Notes: a model not told the origin generated them from the sequence alone. Positions 1-10,058 are shown, numbered from the stretch's first letter. The stretch: DNA of 64,000 nucleotides from Emiliania huxleyi CCMP1516 (GCF_000372725.1 NW_005201102.1:197587-261586), one strand, 5' to 3'. A program made the numbers and translations.

Positions 1-3000
1 AGCTCAGGCACGAGGCGGAGGGTGGCCGCCGGCTGGCGCCGCGCGTGCGGAAGGGCGGCCACGACGCCAGGGCGGGCTCGCTGCTGCAAAAGTGCTCGGT
101 CTGCCGCCACCCGTTCTTCGAGTGCGCGCAGGTGTACGCGCACCCGCAGCTCGGCGTCCCCCTCTGCCACTACTGCCACGAGGCGGTGGTGGAGGAGGAG
201 GGCGGCGGAGGCGGCGGCGGCGGCGGCGACAGCGCGATGCCGGAGGCGCCGCCAGCCGCAGCAGGCGAGGGCGAGGAGGGCGCGGCAGAGGAGGAGAACG
301 AGGAGGAGGAGGAGGTGGGGGAGGTGTGCGTGTGGTGCGCCGGGCTCAACCACACCGGTGGCGGCGAGGGCGGCGAGCCGGACGTCTTCCTCAACAACAT
401 GCTGCGAGCCGCGTCTCTTCACACCTCCTGCTGTGAACAGGCGAGCCGGACGTCTTCCTCTGCGACGCGGCCGGCTGCGGGCGGGCGGTGTGTGAGCGGT
501 GCATCCGCTCCAACTTGGGAGGCGAGGCGGCCGACGCAGTGCGCGAGGCGGAGCCGTGGCTGTGCTATGTTTGCGAGCCGGCGCCGCTCGCCCGTCTCGC
601 CAAGCGATGCGCCGCGCTCGTCGCGCGGCGCAACAAGATCTCGCTCAAGCGCAGCCGCCGCGAGGCTCGCTGGCATGCGGCGGCCCCCGCCGGTCGCGGC
701 GTGTCCGACCTCCCCTCCCGCGCCTTCACCTCCTCCCAAGACCTCGACGACGTCGACGACGCCGCCGCCGGGGGCGCCGCCCTGCCTGCGGGCGACGGCC
801 GAACGGGCGGCGACAGCCGAACGGGCGGCGGCGGCGGCGGCGCGCGCGCAAAGTCCGCCGCGGAGCTGGCACACGAGGCGCAGGAGGCGACGGCGGCGGC
901 GATCGCCGCCGCCGCGGCGGAGGAGGAGGAGGAAGACGCGCGGGCGCGCGTCATCACGCTGTGGGCGGCTCGTGGCGAGGCCGGCGCGGTGACGGTGCTG
1001 CCGCGGCTGGCGCGGCAGCTCAAGCCGCACCAGGAGGAGGGCGTCCACTTCTTGTGGGGGGCGTGCTTCGGCTCCAAGCGGGCTGACAATGCGAAGCGGC
1101 GCGAGCACGGGTGCGTCCTCGCGCACTCGATGGGGCTCGGCGAGACGTTTGTTTGCCTCCTCCCCGCCCCGCCCCCCCCCCCCCCCTCTTCACACCTCTC
1201 CGCTGTGAACAGGCAAGACGCTCACCGTGATCTCCTTCCTCCACACCGCCCTCACGCGCGCTCGCACGGTCGAGGGGCGCTTCTACGCGCAGATGGGGCG
1301 CAACGCGGCGGTGGCCTAGTGCCCGCCGACGGCGGTCCTTTAGTGAGCAGCGTCTCTTCACACGTCTAGCCGTGAACAGGTGGCCGACGGACCGCCGACG
1401 GCGCTGGTGCTCGTGCCCAAGAGCGTCGCCACGCAGTGGGAGAGCGAGTTCGGCAAGTGGCTGCTCGACCAGTGCGGCAACCAGGCCGCGAGCAACCCGA
1501 GGAACCTCCGCTGGCAAAAGTTCCCCGACGCGGGCGCGCTCAAGCGGTCTCACTCGGGAGACGGGCGCGGCGGCGGGCTCGAGCAGCAGCGGCTGCAGGC
1601 GCTGCGCCGCTGGCGGAGGGAGGGCGGCGTGATGGTGATGGTGCACGACACGTACCGCTCCGTCCTCTCTTCCGCAAAGAACGACGGCGCGGAGCGGCAG
1701 GCGCGGGCGGCCGCCCAGACGGCCGCTGCCGCCGGCAGCGCCTCCGAAGCGTATGGCGGCACGAACGGTGAGGCCGTGGCGGCCTTCAACGCGGCGGTGG
1801 CGGCGGCGCAGGCCGCGCGCGCCGCAGCGGACGCAGCGGGGCAGGAGAGGGAGCGAGAGCTGGCGGAGTACCGGCGGCTGCTGCAGGACCCCGGTCCGGA
1901 CGTCCTCGTGATCGACGAGGCGCACGTGATCAAGAATGAGAAGAACCAGCTGCGCGCGGTCCTCGCCGGCGTGCGCACGATGCGGCGCGTGTTGCTGACG
2001 GGGACGCCGCTCCAAAACAACTTGCGCGAGTACTTCCACATGGTGGACTACGCGTCGCCAGGTTCCCTCCTCTCCTCTTCTCTTCTCTTCTCTTCTCTTC
2101 TCACATGGTGGACTACGCGTCGCCAGGCGAGCTCGGCGACCTCGACACCTTCAAGAGGCTGTACGAGAGCACCATCACCGACGGCCAGTTCCGGTACGGC
2201 GAGGACGACGACGAGTCGCGCTCGCAAAGGGCAAAGACGCGGCGCGAGGTGTGTCCGAGCCACTTCCGGCACACTTCCGGCACACCTGCCGGACACTCCC
2301 TAGGCAAAGAAGCGGCGCAAGGACATGTCCAAGCGTATCTGGGCCCTCACGCGCAAGCTCGACAAGCTGGTGCAGCGGCGGGGCGTCGAGGTGCTGCAGC
2401 GCGACCTGCCGCGCTCGCAGCAGTACGTGATGGTCCTGCGGCCGACGCCGACGCAGCGCGCGCTCTACAACGCCAAGGTCGAGTCGATGGCCGGGCGGCA
2501 GCAGCTCTTCGAGTTCATGACCGACATGCTCCGCATCTACAACCACCCCGCGGCCCTCCTCGACCCAAAGACGCTCGCCCCGAACGCCAAGCTCGTCGCG
2601 AAGGCCGCCGCCGCCGCCAGCATCGACGCCGCCGCCGCCGCCGCCGCCGCCGGGGCCGCCGCCGGGGGCGCGCCGTCCCCGCACTTCCCGCCGGCCGCGC
2701 CGGCCGGCGGCGCGGGGGTGGGGGTGACGTGGCTCGAGCGGGCGTGGCCCGCCTCGCGGCGCGGCAACCCTGCGGCTGCCTTTGGCCCGGAGGTGTCGTC
2801 GAAGGTCGCGGTGGCGCTGGCGCTGCTGCAGCAGGCGGCGCGCGCGGGCGAGCGCATCTTGCTCTTCTCGCAGTCGCTCGAGTCCCTCGACGCGCTGCAA
2901 GTGGCGCTCCGCTACGCGCCCTCGCCCCGCCGCGCGCGCGCGGCCAAGGCTTTCTCGCCGGGCGGCCCGCCGCCGCCGCCCTCGCCGGGCGACGGCGGCG

Positions 3001-4848
3001 AGGGCGGCGTGGGGTGGCAGCCGGGCCTCGACTACCTGCGCCTCGACGGCAAGACGTCGGGGGACGAGCGCGACGGGATGGTCAGGCTGTGAACGGCGTC
3101 TCTTCACACCTCACGCTGTGAGCAGGTCGGGGGACGAGCGCGACCAGATGGTCAAGCAGTTCAACGCGCGCGACTCTGCGATCCGGCTCTTCCTCATCTC
3201 GACCAAGGCGGGCGGCCTCGGCCTCAACCTCGCCTCTGCCTCGCGCGTGATCCTCTTCGACGCCTCTTGGAACCCGTCGTCGGACGTGCAGGCCGTCTTC
3301 CGCGACACTTCCTAGGCACTCCCTAGACACTTCCTAGACGCCTCTTGGAACCCGTCGTCGGACGTGCAGGCCGTCTTCCGCGCCTACCGCTACGGCCAGC
3401 GGCGGACGGTCTACGTGTACCGCCTCATCGCGCAGGGCTTCGAGGAGTGCCTGTACCGGCAGCAGGTGGTCGAGCTGCAGCTCGCAGGACAGACACGCCG
3501 ACGGCACGTCGCTGACACGTCCCTCACGCGTGTGTCCCCCTCCCCCCCTCCCCCCCCACGTCCCGTAGGTGGTCAAGCTGCAGCTCGCCGGCCACATCAT
3601 CGACGACACGCACGCGGAGGCGATGTACACCGAGGAGGAGCTCAAGGCGTACTACGCGCCGCTCCCCGCCGTCGACGCGGTTGCCGGCGCGTCCGACGCC
3701 TCGCGCCCCGGTGCCTCCCCCCCCCCCCNNNNNNNNNNNNNNNNNNNNNNNNNNNNNNNNNNNNNNNNNNNNNNNNNNNNNNNNNNNNNNNNNNNNNNNN
3801 NNNNNNNNNNNNNNNNNNNNNNNNNNNNAGAAGGCCCCGGGAGAAACAAAGATAGGGGACGGGCATGAACAATGGTAAATGCAATGGGGCAAAGAGGCTG
3901 CTGGAACTATAGTCGAACAAGACAATTCAGGTTTTGAAAAGAGGTTTCATGTAAAGAAACCTTATGTGCCATCTCTGCCAGCCCGCCTCTCCCTCCTCCC
4001 ACCCCCTTCCGACCCGACCGCCTGCCTCACGCCGCGCCGTGCCGCCAGGCGCCGACCTCGCGACCGAGTCGTGGCTGCCCGCGCTCGCGCAGAGCGGCCA
4101 GGTCGGCCCGCTCCTCGCGTCCGTCGAAGACCACGACGCGCTGCGGCTCGGCGAGGCAGAGGAGCTGCTCACCGTCCGCGAGATGGAGGACGCCGCCAAC
4201 GAGCTGCTCGAGGCGAGCCTCGACCAGCCGCGCGACCTCTACTTCTCGGACCTTTCCTAGACCTTTCCTGGAAGCTTCCTGCAGGCGAGCCTCGACCAGC
4301 CGCGCGACCTCACCTTTTGCGACAAGTGCAACGCGCAGCTGCACAAGCTCTCGTACAAGCAGTTTGGCTACCGCTGCGGCCAGTGCGGCCACGACGGCCT
4401 CGTGCCGCCGGCGCCGCCCGTGGTGACGCGCAACGACCCGACCACCAAACTGGCCGTCGAGCCGCGTTCGATCACCTGGAAGCTGCACGGCGAGTCGGGC
4501 GACAAGAGCGCGATCAATACCACCGTGCTCGCCACGGGCGGCGCCTACCACGTGCAGTGGCGCGTCGCGCCCGTCGACGAGGAGGGCAATGCGCTGCAGC
4601 TCGGCGAGAACGAGGGGTGGACCGACGCCAAGAAGCCCATCAGCGGCGGGCGGCTGATCGCCAAGAAGCAGATCGACCACACGGTCGCCTACCAGGCCCG
4701 CGTGCGCGCGCGCATGAGCGCCTGCTCGTGCTCGCTCTCGAGCACCCCGCTCGCGTTCGTCACCGAGTGCCGGTGCCCTTGGACGCCGTGGTCGCCTCCG
4801 TCCGTCAAGGCGACGCCAACCGCGCCCGACGAGGAGCCGGCGGCGTGA
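1..4848 (+). CDS. ATRX: ATRX-like SNF2-family chromatin remodelling ATPase, 5' partial
   Basis: SNF2 ATPase that would remodel chromatin in the nucleus. Exons by frame and motif: 3-372, 441-1139, 1213-1310, 1380-2061, 2127-2230, 2304-3055, 3126-3291, 3370-3465, 3569-gap, 4049-4212, 4285-4848. The N-terminus has an ATRX/DNMT3-type ADD domain (CSVC, YAHPQLGVPLC, then CVWC, CGRAVCERC, WLCYVC). Helicase motifs follow in order: HSMGLGKTLT (I), VLVIDEAH (II), LLTGTPLQNN (III), STKAGGLGLNLASASR (V), QAVFRAYRYGQRR (VI). The segment after motif VI (QQVVKLQ, YTEEELKAYY) resembles the ATRX C-terminus. A zinc-ribbon-like CDKC/CGQC pair sits near the end. There is a large Ala-rich insertion between motifs Ia and II. 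The reading frame is open at base 3, so the true start lies upstream. All nine fully visible introns carry direct repeats of exon sequence. The 100-N gap falls between exons 9 and 10. Confidence 0.9.
373..440 (+). other. Intron 1 of ATRX-like gene, GC-AG, 20-bp exon duplication
   Basis: Removing it restores the ADD motif EPDVFLCDAAGCGRAVC in frame. Bases 373-392 are identical to the downstream exon start 441-460. The rest ends with a CTCTTCACAC...GTGAACAG body shared with other introns of this gene. Confidence 0.85.
1140..1212 (+). other. Intron 2 of ATRX-like gene, GC-AG
   Basis: It interrupts the Walker A motif; splicing gives SMGLGKTLTVISFLH. The intron start GCGAGACG copies the exon start GCAAGACG. 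It contains a poly-C run and ends CTCTTCACACCTC...GTGAACAG. Confidence 0.9.
1311..1379 (+). other. Intron 3 of ATRX-like gene, GT-AG
   Basis: Splicing joins MGRNAA to VADGPPTALVLVPK in frame. The first ~28 bases are a diverged copy of the downstream exon start at 1380. The 3' body is the CGTCTCTTCACAC...CCGTGAACAG type. Confidence 0.85.
2062..2126 (+). other. Intron 4 of ATRX-like gene, GT-AG, 25-bp duplication at its 3' end
   Basis: Bases 2038-2062 and 2103-2127 are identical. Here the copy is of the upstream exon end, so the acceptor AG is supplied by duplicated coding sequence. The body is a TCTTC tract. Splicing gives FHMVDYASPGELGDL. Confidence 0.9.
2231..2303 (+). other. Intron 5 of ATRX-like gene, GC-AG
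   Basis: The first 19 bases match the downstream exon start (2304-2322) at 17 of 19 positions. The body is repeated CACTTCCGGCA units ending CCTAG. Splicing gives SQRAKKRRKDMSKR. Confidence 0.85.
3056..3125 (+). other. Intron 6 of ATRX-like gene, GT-AG
   Basis: The intron start repeats the exon start: GTCGGGGGACGAGCGCGAC is identical at 3056 and 3126. It ends with the CGTCTCTTCACACCTC...GTGAGCAG body. Splicing gives LRLDGKTSGDERDQMVKQF. Confidence 0.88.
3292..3369 (+). other. Intron 7 of ATRX-like gene, GC-AG, 46-bp perfect duplication
   Basis: Bases 3259-3304 and 3337-3382 are identical over 46 bp and span both splice junctions. The unique body is only about 32 bp (CACTTCCTAG-type repeats). 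Splicing restores SSDVQAVFRAYRYGQRR, helicase motif VI. Confidence 0.9.
3466..3568 (+). other. Intron 8 of ATRX-like gene, GT-AG
   Basis: The first ~20 bases (GTGGTCGAGCTGCAGCTCGC) are repeated with one change at the exon start, 3569. The body is C-rich and ends CCCGTAG. Splicing gives YRQQVVKLQLAGH. Confidence 0.88.
3729..3828. other. Assembly gap of exactly 100 N
   Basis: One hundred undetermined bases inside the ATRX-like gene. A round 100 is the usual scaffold placeholder, so the true distance is unknown. It follows a poly-C run, a likely reason for the break. Confidence 0.99.
3829..3975. other. AT-richer segment of unknown origin after the gap
   Basis: About 150 bp of visibly lower GC than its surroundings, sitting where an intron of the ATRX-like gene should be. 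No motif or coding frame of the host gene is recognisable. Ordinary GC-rich sequence with a pyrimidine tract and acceptor CCGCCAG resumes before the exon at 4049. Confidence 0.5.
4213..4284 (+). other. Last intron of ATRX-like gene, GC-AG, 26-bp duplication
   Basis: Bases 4213-4238 are identical to exon bases 4285-4310. The body is repeated CCTTTCCT units ending CCTGCAG. Splicing gives LLEASLDQPRDLTFCDKC. Confidence 0.9.
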
Positions 4849-6956
4849 TTGCGGCGGGCCCTCTTCTTCCTCTCCGCTTTTCTCCGTCGGCACACATCCT
4901 TGAAGCTGCACACGGCGCGAGACGTCGTGACCTCTGGCGGCGCGCCTCTGCGGGGGGCGTACACGGGCGTCCTTTTTCAGCTGCCCTCGCTGCGCCGCGA
5001 CGCGCCATCGAGGCGCGCCACAGTACGCATTTGTTTCGTACGTTGATACATGCGCGACCGCGCGAGAGCGGCCGCTCCAACCGCGCAAAAAACGACCACG
5101 CCGCACGCGCCTCGCCTACTCTCGCGCCTGTGGCTGTGCTACCTAGAGAGGCTCTGGACGCGTACGCTACGGGAGGGTGAGGACTGAGTTCAGAGTTGAC
5201 CCAAGCAAGGGGTTGTGCGCCGGGGCGGGCCCTCCTGCTCGGCTCCAGCCAGTAGACCAGTGTTGTCATCAACAGAGTAGACGGATCTGACCTCGGGGCC
5301 GATGTGACCAAGCGCTGGTAGCGTGGTTTTACCTGACACCCATGGTCTCACAGTGTGCCGGCGACTAGCAAGGTCAGGTAGGTCCAGCCGACCAGCCCTG
5401 GGTGAGCCGGGTTGTGACATTTGGCGATTCCGCGGCTTACTGGGTCCCTGAGCCGCTCCCCGTGTCTTGTGGCCCAGGCATGGTACTCTGATAGTAAACG
5501 GGTCAGAACCGGCCAAACACAGGCTACAGCCCCACACACGCGCCCGCCATAGCTCCTGGAGAGCATGCGCGAGTGACGCGCTACAAGCCGCGAGAGTGGC
5601 ATCAGAGGCAGGAACGACGTGCTCTTGCTGCACCTCGCAGCTGCACCAAGTGTGCTCGCAGTGTATGCCTGTGCGTAGCCGCGGGCAGGTGGCAGTGCAC
5701 AGCCGCACACCGGCTGTGGCGGCTCGAATGCCCCCGGCAGCAATGCTGGTCATTAACTTGCGTATTGGGGCCGCAGCAGACTGCTGCTGTGGCAACAGCA
5801 GCAGCCTGCTGCTGCCTGATTCAGTCAAGCCAGCGGTGCAGCGAGGCGTGCAGAATTCGCGCGGTTTGGTACATCCTGAGGCTAAGCGCGTTCAGAACCG
5901 GTGACCGGAGTTGGATGGTACCACGCGTCTCACTGAGCGTGAGGTGGCGAGCGGAGAGATGTACCGCAAGACGAGAAAAACACGGATCTGACGCGATGTC
6001 ATCGGGCATCTGCCTCTGCCCCCTCGCCGCATCGACGAGCGCGCTCGTGTCAGCTCGCCGCTGCTCCTAGTGCCGCTGCTTGGCCGCCGCGCTCGCACTC
6101 GCTCCGCTCAATGACATCGTGAGGCTGCAACGGTCTGCGAGCTCAGCCCGTCGCTGAAGGCCACAAACGGACACTCTACCGACCTTTACATCCCTAGACA
6201 TTTAACCCCGACTAGCATACGGTGTCGGCCCGACCGCCCTGCGGCCCCAGCTACCAGCTGGCGCCGCTCGGCCCGGCTCGAGGCGCCTGGGGCGCCTAAA
6301 ATCGCGGAGCCGGCGACGTCCTCTGGCCAGCAGCCGGATCGGGCGTCCGACCCGCCCGCCCCTCGGCGACCCGAGATGGTCCTCCCCGACCCCCGAGGCT
6401 TGGCGCACCGCGGGAGGGGGGCAGCGACCTTGCACTCAACACTGAGGCCGGCAATGAGACTGAGACCACAAATGTGTGAAGGGGAAGGGAGGCGTTCATG
6501 TGCCGAAGATTGCCGACCCGGCTGTTAGCCAGAGTCAGGCCCACACCGATACCTCGTCCGTCGTCTGCTCCCCCTCGGCTTCACCCTCTACAATAGGAAA
6601 GCACGCCGTCCGTGCTCCACGTCAAAACTGCGTCAAAACTGGCGTCATTCTCCGGCTACCCGCGCGAGATGTGATCGGCGCCAGGGCCAGGAGGTTTGCG
6701 CGTTCGCGTTTGCCTTGGCGGCGTGCGGCCGAGTAGTCTGGACAAGCCCGCCAAGTCGACGTGCATCCCATCGCGGCTCCTTATCCCGTGGTGAATGGAC
6801 GGGTCGCGCGCGTCAAGGAGCACCTCGTGTCTCACGTCACTGTCGCGCAGACTGGAGTGAAAACTGGTGCCGTCCTCATTCTCCGCATTGAATCGGTTTG
6901 GAGTCACCTGTGAGCATACCGCCACATAATGGCTGGGTGTCTACGTACGATCGTGA
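4849..6956. other. Intergenic, no supported gene
   Basis: About 2.1 kb between the ATRX-like stop codon and the next recognisable coding sequence. Composition is closer to balanced than in the genes. Open frames here show no family signature and no codon bias like their neighbours. A CTGCTG-rich imperfect palindrome lies near 5760-5820. No RNA gene is recognised. Confidence 0.6.
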
Positions 6957-7850
6957 CTAGACAGCTATCAACGATGCCTCCACGAGGAGGCTTCCTCGCG
7001 GCGCAAAGAGTGCACTCGCCCACTGCTGTCCGTGAGGGGATACGAACAGGCTGGCGCCCGTCCACATCTTAAGCTGCTCACACGGGCTCTTGTCCGACTG
7101 GGCGTACAAGGACGGGGTCGGTGTCACGCAGGGTGGCGTGCGGGAGCGAGGGCGCGCGAGAGTGACAGGTATAGTACAGGGGGAGAGAAATGGGGGGCAG
7201 GGCAGAGGCATCAGGCAACGGGGGCGGGATACTCCATTCCTCGCCTCGCTGGTGGTGGTCCGATTCTCGAGGCGCCACCCGAGGGTGTTGAAGAACCGCG
7301 AGAGTGTGAGCTCGCTGGTCGGGTCCAGGTTTCCTCTCGCCGATCCGCCGCGCCTGATGAGAGCGGCCACGCGTGGCACGAGCGCAGCTTGCTCCGACAC
7401 GTTGCACAAAACGTAGGCTGATCGGCGAAACGCCCGGTGAGCGGCCTGCGCAATCGCGCGGGCTTCTAAAGACCCACCATCCACACCTCCAAAGAAGGTG
7501 CGGCCGGGTTCGACGGTCAGCACATCCACGCAGCAGCGGTGGGGCCGCTCGAGCTGATGAAACAGGTCGATGTTGCCGCAAGTTCGCACCTCGCCCGACT
7601 CGTCGATGGCAGAGTGCGGGAGCGCCGCAGTAAGGAAGGTGCGGCTCCATCCGAGCAGGCGTAGGTTGCGAAGCACGATCCGCTCCGGTGCCCCTCCCAT
7701 ACGAAAGCTGCTGGCGAACGCATATGTGATCAGCTCCTCTTGGTGTCCAATGTGTTGCTGATACCACGGTGCGAGCCTGCCGTTTTGGCGGCAGTCGTGG
7801 TACTCCGGGTGGCAGTCGCCAATCACCAGGCAGAGATTCGGCTGTACAGG
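6957..7850 (-). CDS. Glycosyltransferase-like protein (GT61/DUF563-like C-terminus), N-terminus unresolved
   Basis: The C-terminal end carries a motif like the HGAGLTNALF...VVE block of GT61-type glycosyltransferases (here SPHGQQWASALFAPRGSLLVE), preceded by conserved-looking residues such as GWSRTFLTA and TVEPGRTFFGGVDGG. If correct, it would transfer sugars in the Golgi or at the cell surface. The frame stays open upstream into a CA microsatellite and no convincing start is seen, so the 5' exons are missing here. The stretch of about 7090-7265 reads as low-complexity residues between two conserved blocks and may be an intron without in-frame stops. Assignment rests on the C-terminal block only. 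Confidence 0.45.
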   Translation of the reverse strand, partial: PVQPNLCLVIGDCHPEYHDCRQNGRLAPWYQQHIGHQEELITYAFASSFRMGGAPERIVLRNLRLLGWSRTFLTAALPHSAIDESGEVRTCGNIDLFHQLERPHRCCVDVLTVEPGRTFFGGVDGGSLEARAIAQAAHRAFRRSAYVLCNVSEQAALVPRVAALIRRGGSARGNLDPTSELTLSRFFNTLGWRLENRTTTSEARNGVSRPRCLMPLPCPPFLSPCTIPVTLARPRSRTPPCVTPTPSLYAQSDKSPCEQLKMWTGASLFVSPHGQQWASALFAPRGSLLVEASLIAV

Positions 7851-8140
7851 CAGGTGTGTGTGGTGCCTCCTCTCAGAAGAGGTGCTGTGAGTGAGTTGGG
7901 GTAACGGTGTTCGTGTTTGATTGCTAGGCGTTGGCATGTGAGTGCGACTCCTGCTCGCACAGCGGTATCGCTTCAGCCAGGCTCGAGAGTGCCCTTCTGT
8001 GTTCGCGCACTCGGGGCGCGGCTGCAGCGCCGCGCCCGCCAGCAGCAGTTGCAAGTAGCAGATGCGACAGGCCACCATCGGTGTTTTTGGCTTCGCCACC
8101 GTGTTGGCGCGAGTCAGTGGCAACAGACCCGTGTGAGTGA

Positions 8141-8160
8141 GTGACACAGACACAGACACA

Positions 8161-8254
<94 letters not shown>
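8141..8254. repeat. CA/GT microsatellite
   Basis: GACACA units lead into an uninterrupted CA dinucleotide tract to about 8254. It lies between the divergent gene at 6957-7850 and the gene starting at 8600. Confidence 0.97.
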
Positions 8255-8255
<1 letters not shown>

Positions 8256-8290
8256 CAGACCCCCTGTTCAGGTAGGAGGCGGAACCCAAA

Positions 8291-8530
8291 AAAGAAAGAA
8301 AAAACCGACAACCCAAGGGAGGGATGAGGACGGCACGCCGCCACCACACAGGGATTTTAAGGAGAGGGGTGTGATGCGCTAGCCGTCGCCCACCCTTGGG
8401 CGTCCGCCTCTTCCTATCTCTCTTCGCAGTCTCTCGCAGATTCTCGCTGCGACCTTCATGCCACCTCGCGGTCGCCCCCTTCTCGTCGTTCTTTCCCTTG
8501 TCTCTTCTTCTTCTGTCGCGTCGCTCTCCT
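8291..8530 (+). repeat. ~240-bp dispersed repeat just upstream of a gene (copy 1)
   Basis: Closely similar to 37162-37410 in the same orientation, with a few indels. Shared blocks include CAACCCAAGGGAGGGATG, CACGCCGCCACCACACAGGG, TGATGCGCTAGCCGTCGCCC and CTTCATGCCACCTCGCGG. Both copies end 70-75 bp before a start codon followed by a signal peptide, so it may be a shared promoter/leader or an inserted element. Confidence 0.9.
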
Positions 8531-8599
8531 CTGCTTCGTTCTGCGGAACCCAGAGGTGGCATCCATGGTTTCCTCTTCATTTTACCATTCAAGGCGCAA

Positions 8600-9765
8600 A
8601 TGGCGCGCCGAATGTTGGTCCTACTGCCGGTGATAGCGGCGGCGGTGGCCACTCCCGAGGGCAGCCGCTCCCGCTCGCCCGCGACCCTGCCGGTGATAGC
8701 GGCGGCGGTGGCCACTCCCGAGGGCAGCCGCTCCCGCTCGCCCGCGACCAAGGCGGCGGTGGAGAGCACCCAGGCGGTGTACGACAGCGCTGCAAAAGAC
8801 AAGGAGGCCACCGACACCGAGCTCGTCAGTGCGCTCTCGGATGCCATCGCTGCGGACCTCTCGGCTGCCAACTCGAAGGCGGCTGCGACCCTCTCGTCGG
8901 CGGCGGCTGACTGGACACCGGATGACCCATCTCCGTCGCCGCCGCCTTGGTACACGTCGTACCCCAAGGCTGATGCTGCCTTTGCCCCGCCCGCCGAGAA
9001 GGAGGAGGCTGTCGCGGGCGAGGGCGCCAAGGCGCGCGGCGGCTGGATGCCGTTCGCGCAGCAGGGCGCCGCCACGGGCGGTGGCTTTGCCGCGCAAGGC
9101 ACCGACACCGCCTGGCGCTTCTTCACGGACCCGAACTTCGACTTCCAAAAGGAGGGGCAGGCGTACCAGGCGTCGGGCGCGGCCACGGGCAACGCGTTCG
9201 GCGGCCTCTCGCAGGGCATGATGCCAACCGCGCCGGCGGCGGCGGCGCCGGCGGCGGCGGCGCCGGCAGAGAAGGCGTCTCGCTCGGTGTCTTCCGCCAC
9301 GAGCGCCGCTGCGGCGGCGAGCGCGGCAGACGCGGCTGACAGCAGTGCCGAGAGAGCGAACGCGGAGCTCGCGGAGGCGGCAAGCAACGCCGCAAACGCA
9401 AACTCGCTGGCGGTCACGACACGCCTGGCGGCCAACTTTGCGTGGGCGGCCGACGACGGCTCCATCGACGGCACCGCCGCCGCCTCCGCCAAGACATCCT
9501 CCGCCGCCGACAAGGCTGGCGAGCGGCCGGCAAAGTACCCCTACCAAACCCGGTCCCCAAATCCAAGGAGTAAAATAGGCCGGCGAGCGCGCCGCCGCCG
9601 CCAACGAGCGGCTGGCGGCGGCGATGGACAATGCGGCGAATGCGAACGGTGTGGCGACGCAGCGGCTCGCCTAATCAATCAATCAATCAATCAGTTCATT
9701 GATTCATTGATTAAGGTGTGATGGTGACGCAGCGGCTCGCCGCCAACACGGCGTTGAGCCGCTGA
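8600..9765 (+). CDS. Secreted Ala-rich protein, function unknown
   Basis: The start codon opens a signal peptide (MARRMLVLLPVIAAAVATPEG). The rest is Ala-, Ser- and Pro-rich with a proline stretch (DDPSPSPPPWYTSYPK) and Ala/Asn-rich helical repeats (ERANAELAEAASNAANAN, ERAAANERLAAAMDNAANAN), suggesting a fibrous or wall-associated secreted protein. A perfect 63-bp tandem duplication near the 5' end (8624-8686 and 8687-8749) repeats part of the signal peptide and the next 16 residues in frame. Two introns are inferred, 9515-9578 (GC-AG) and 9649-9715 (GT-AG), both flanked by exon duplications. The reading frame ends at 9763-9765, but more exons may follow (see 10165-10647). No known domain. 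Confidence 0.6.
9515..9578 (+). other. Intron with exon duplication and shared body, GC-AG
   Basis: The first 16 bases nearly repeat the downstream exon start at 9579. The body (CTACCAAACCCGGTCCCCAA ... AATAG) is homologous to that of the intron at 55931-55996 in an unrelated gene. Splicing joins AADKAGERAAANER. Confidence 0.8.
9649..9715 (+). other. Intron with exon duplication and near-palindromic body, GT-AG
   Basis: GACGCAGCGGCTCGCC occurs in both the intron start and the exon after 9716. The body is AATC repeats followed by their approximate reverse complement (TTCATTGATTCATTGATTA), able to fold back on itself. Confidence 0.7.
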
Positions 9766-9897
9766 CTGCCTTCACGCCTTACGACCCCTCCCCCCCTCTC
9801 CTTTCAGGTGGGCGGGGGGCTCTTGCCTTCGGCTGAGCCGGAGGCGGCGGAGCTGCGTGTCGACGTGACCGACGGCCGCCTTCTCCTAGATGCGGAG

Positions 9898-10058
9898 CAC
9901 GGGCCACATCTCCCCACATCTCCCCAGATCTCCCCAGATCTCCCCAGATCTCCCCAGATCTCGAGGCCTAGATGAGGCTTCCAGATCGTCGTGCTCCAAC
10001 TCGCACTCGAGAGGACACACCTCCCCATATCTCCCCATATCTCCCCATATCTCCCCCA
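9898..10058. repeat. Two short minisatellites in probable introns
   Basis: CAGATCTCCC units at about 9903-9961 and CCATATCTCC units at about 10021-10057. The second is flanked by the direct repeat CACTCGAGAGGA (before it and at about 10064), the same exon-duplication layout as introns elsewhere. A related CATATCTCCC array lies in the helicase gene at 45.6 kb. Confidence 0.75.

Noticed and set aside
5190..6100. Several overlapping open frames on both strands in 5.2-6.1 kb
   Set aside because: No frame has a family motif, consistent codon use or splice-linked partner; they look like chance frames in moderate-GC DNA.
8141..8255. Poly-Val/Cys or Thr/His protein segment
   Set aside because: Just the CA microsatellite read as codons.
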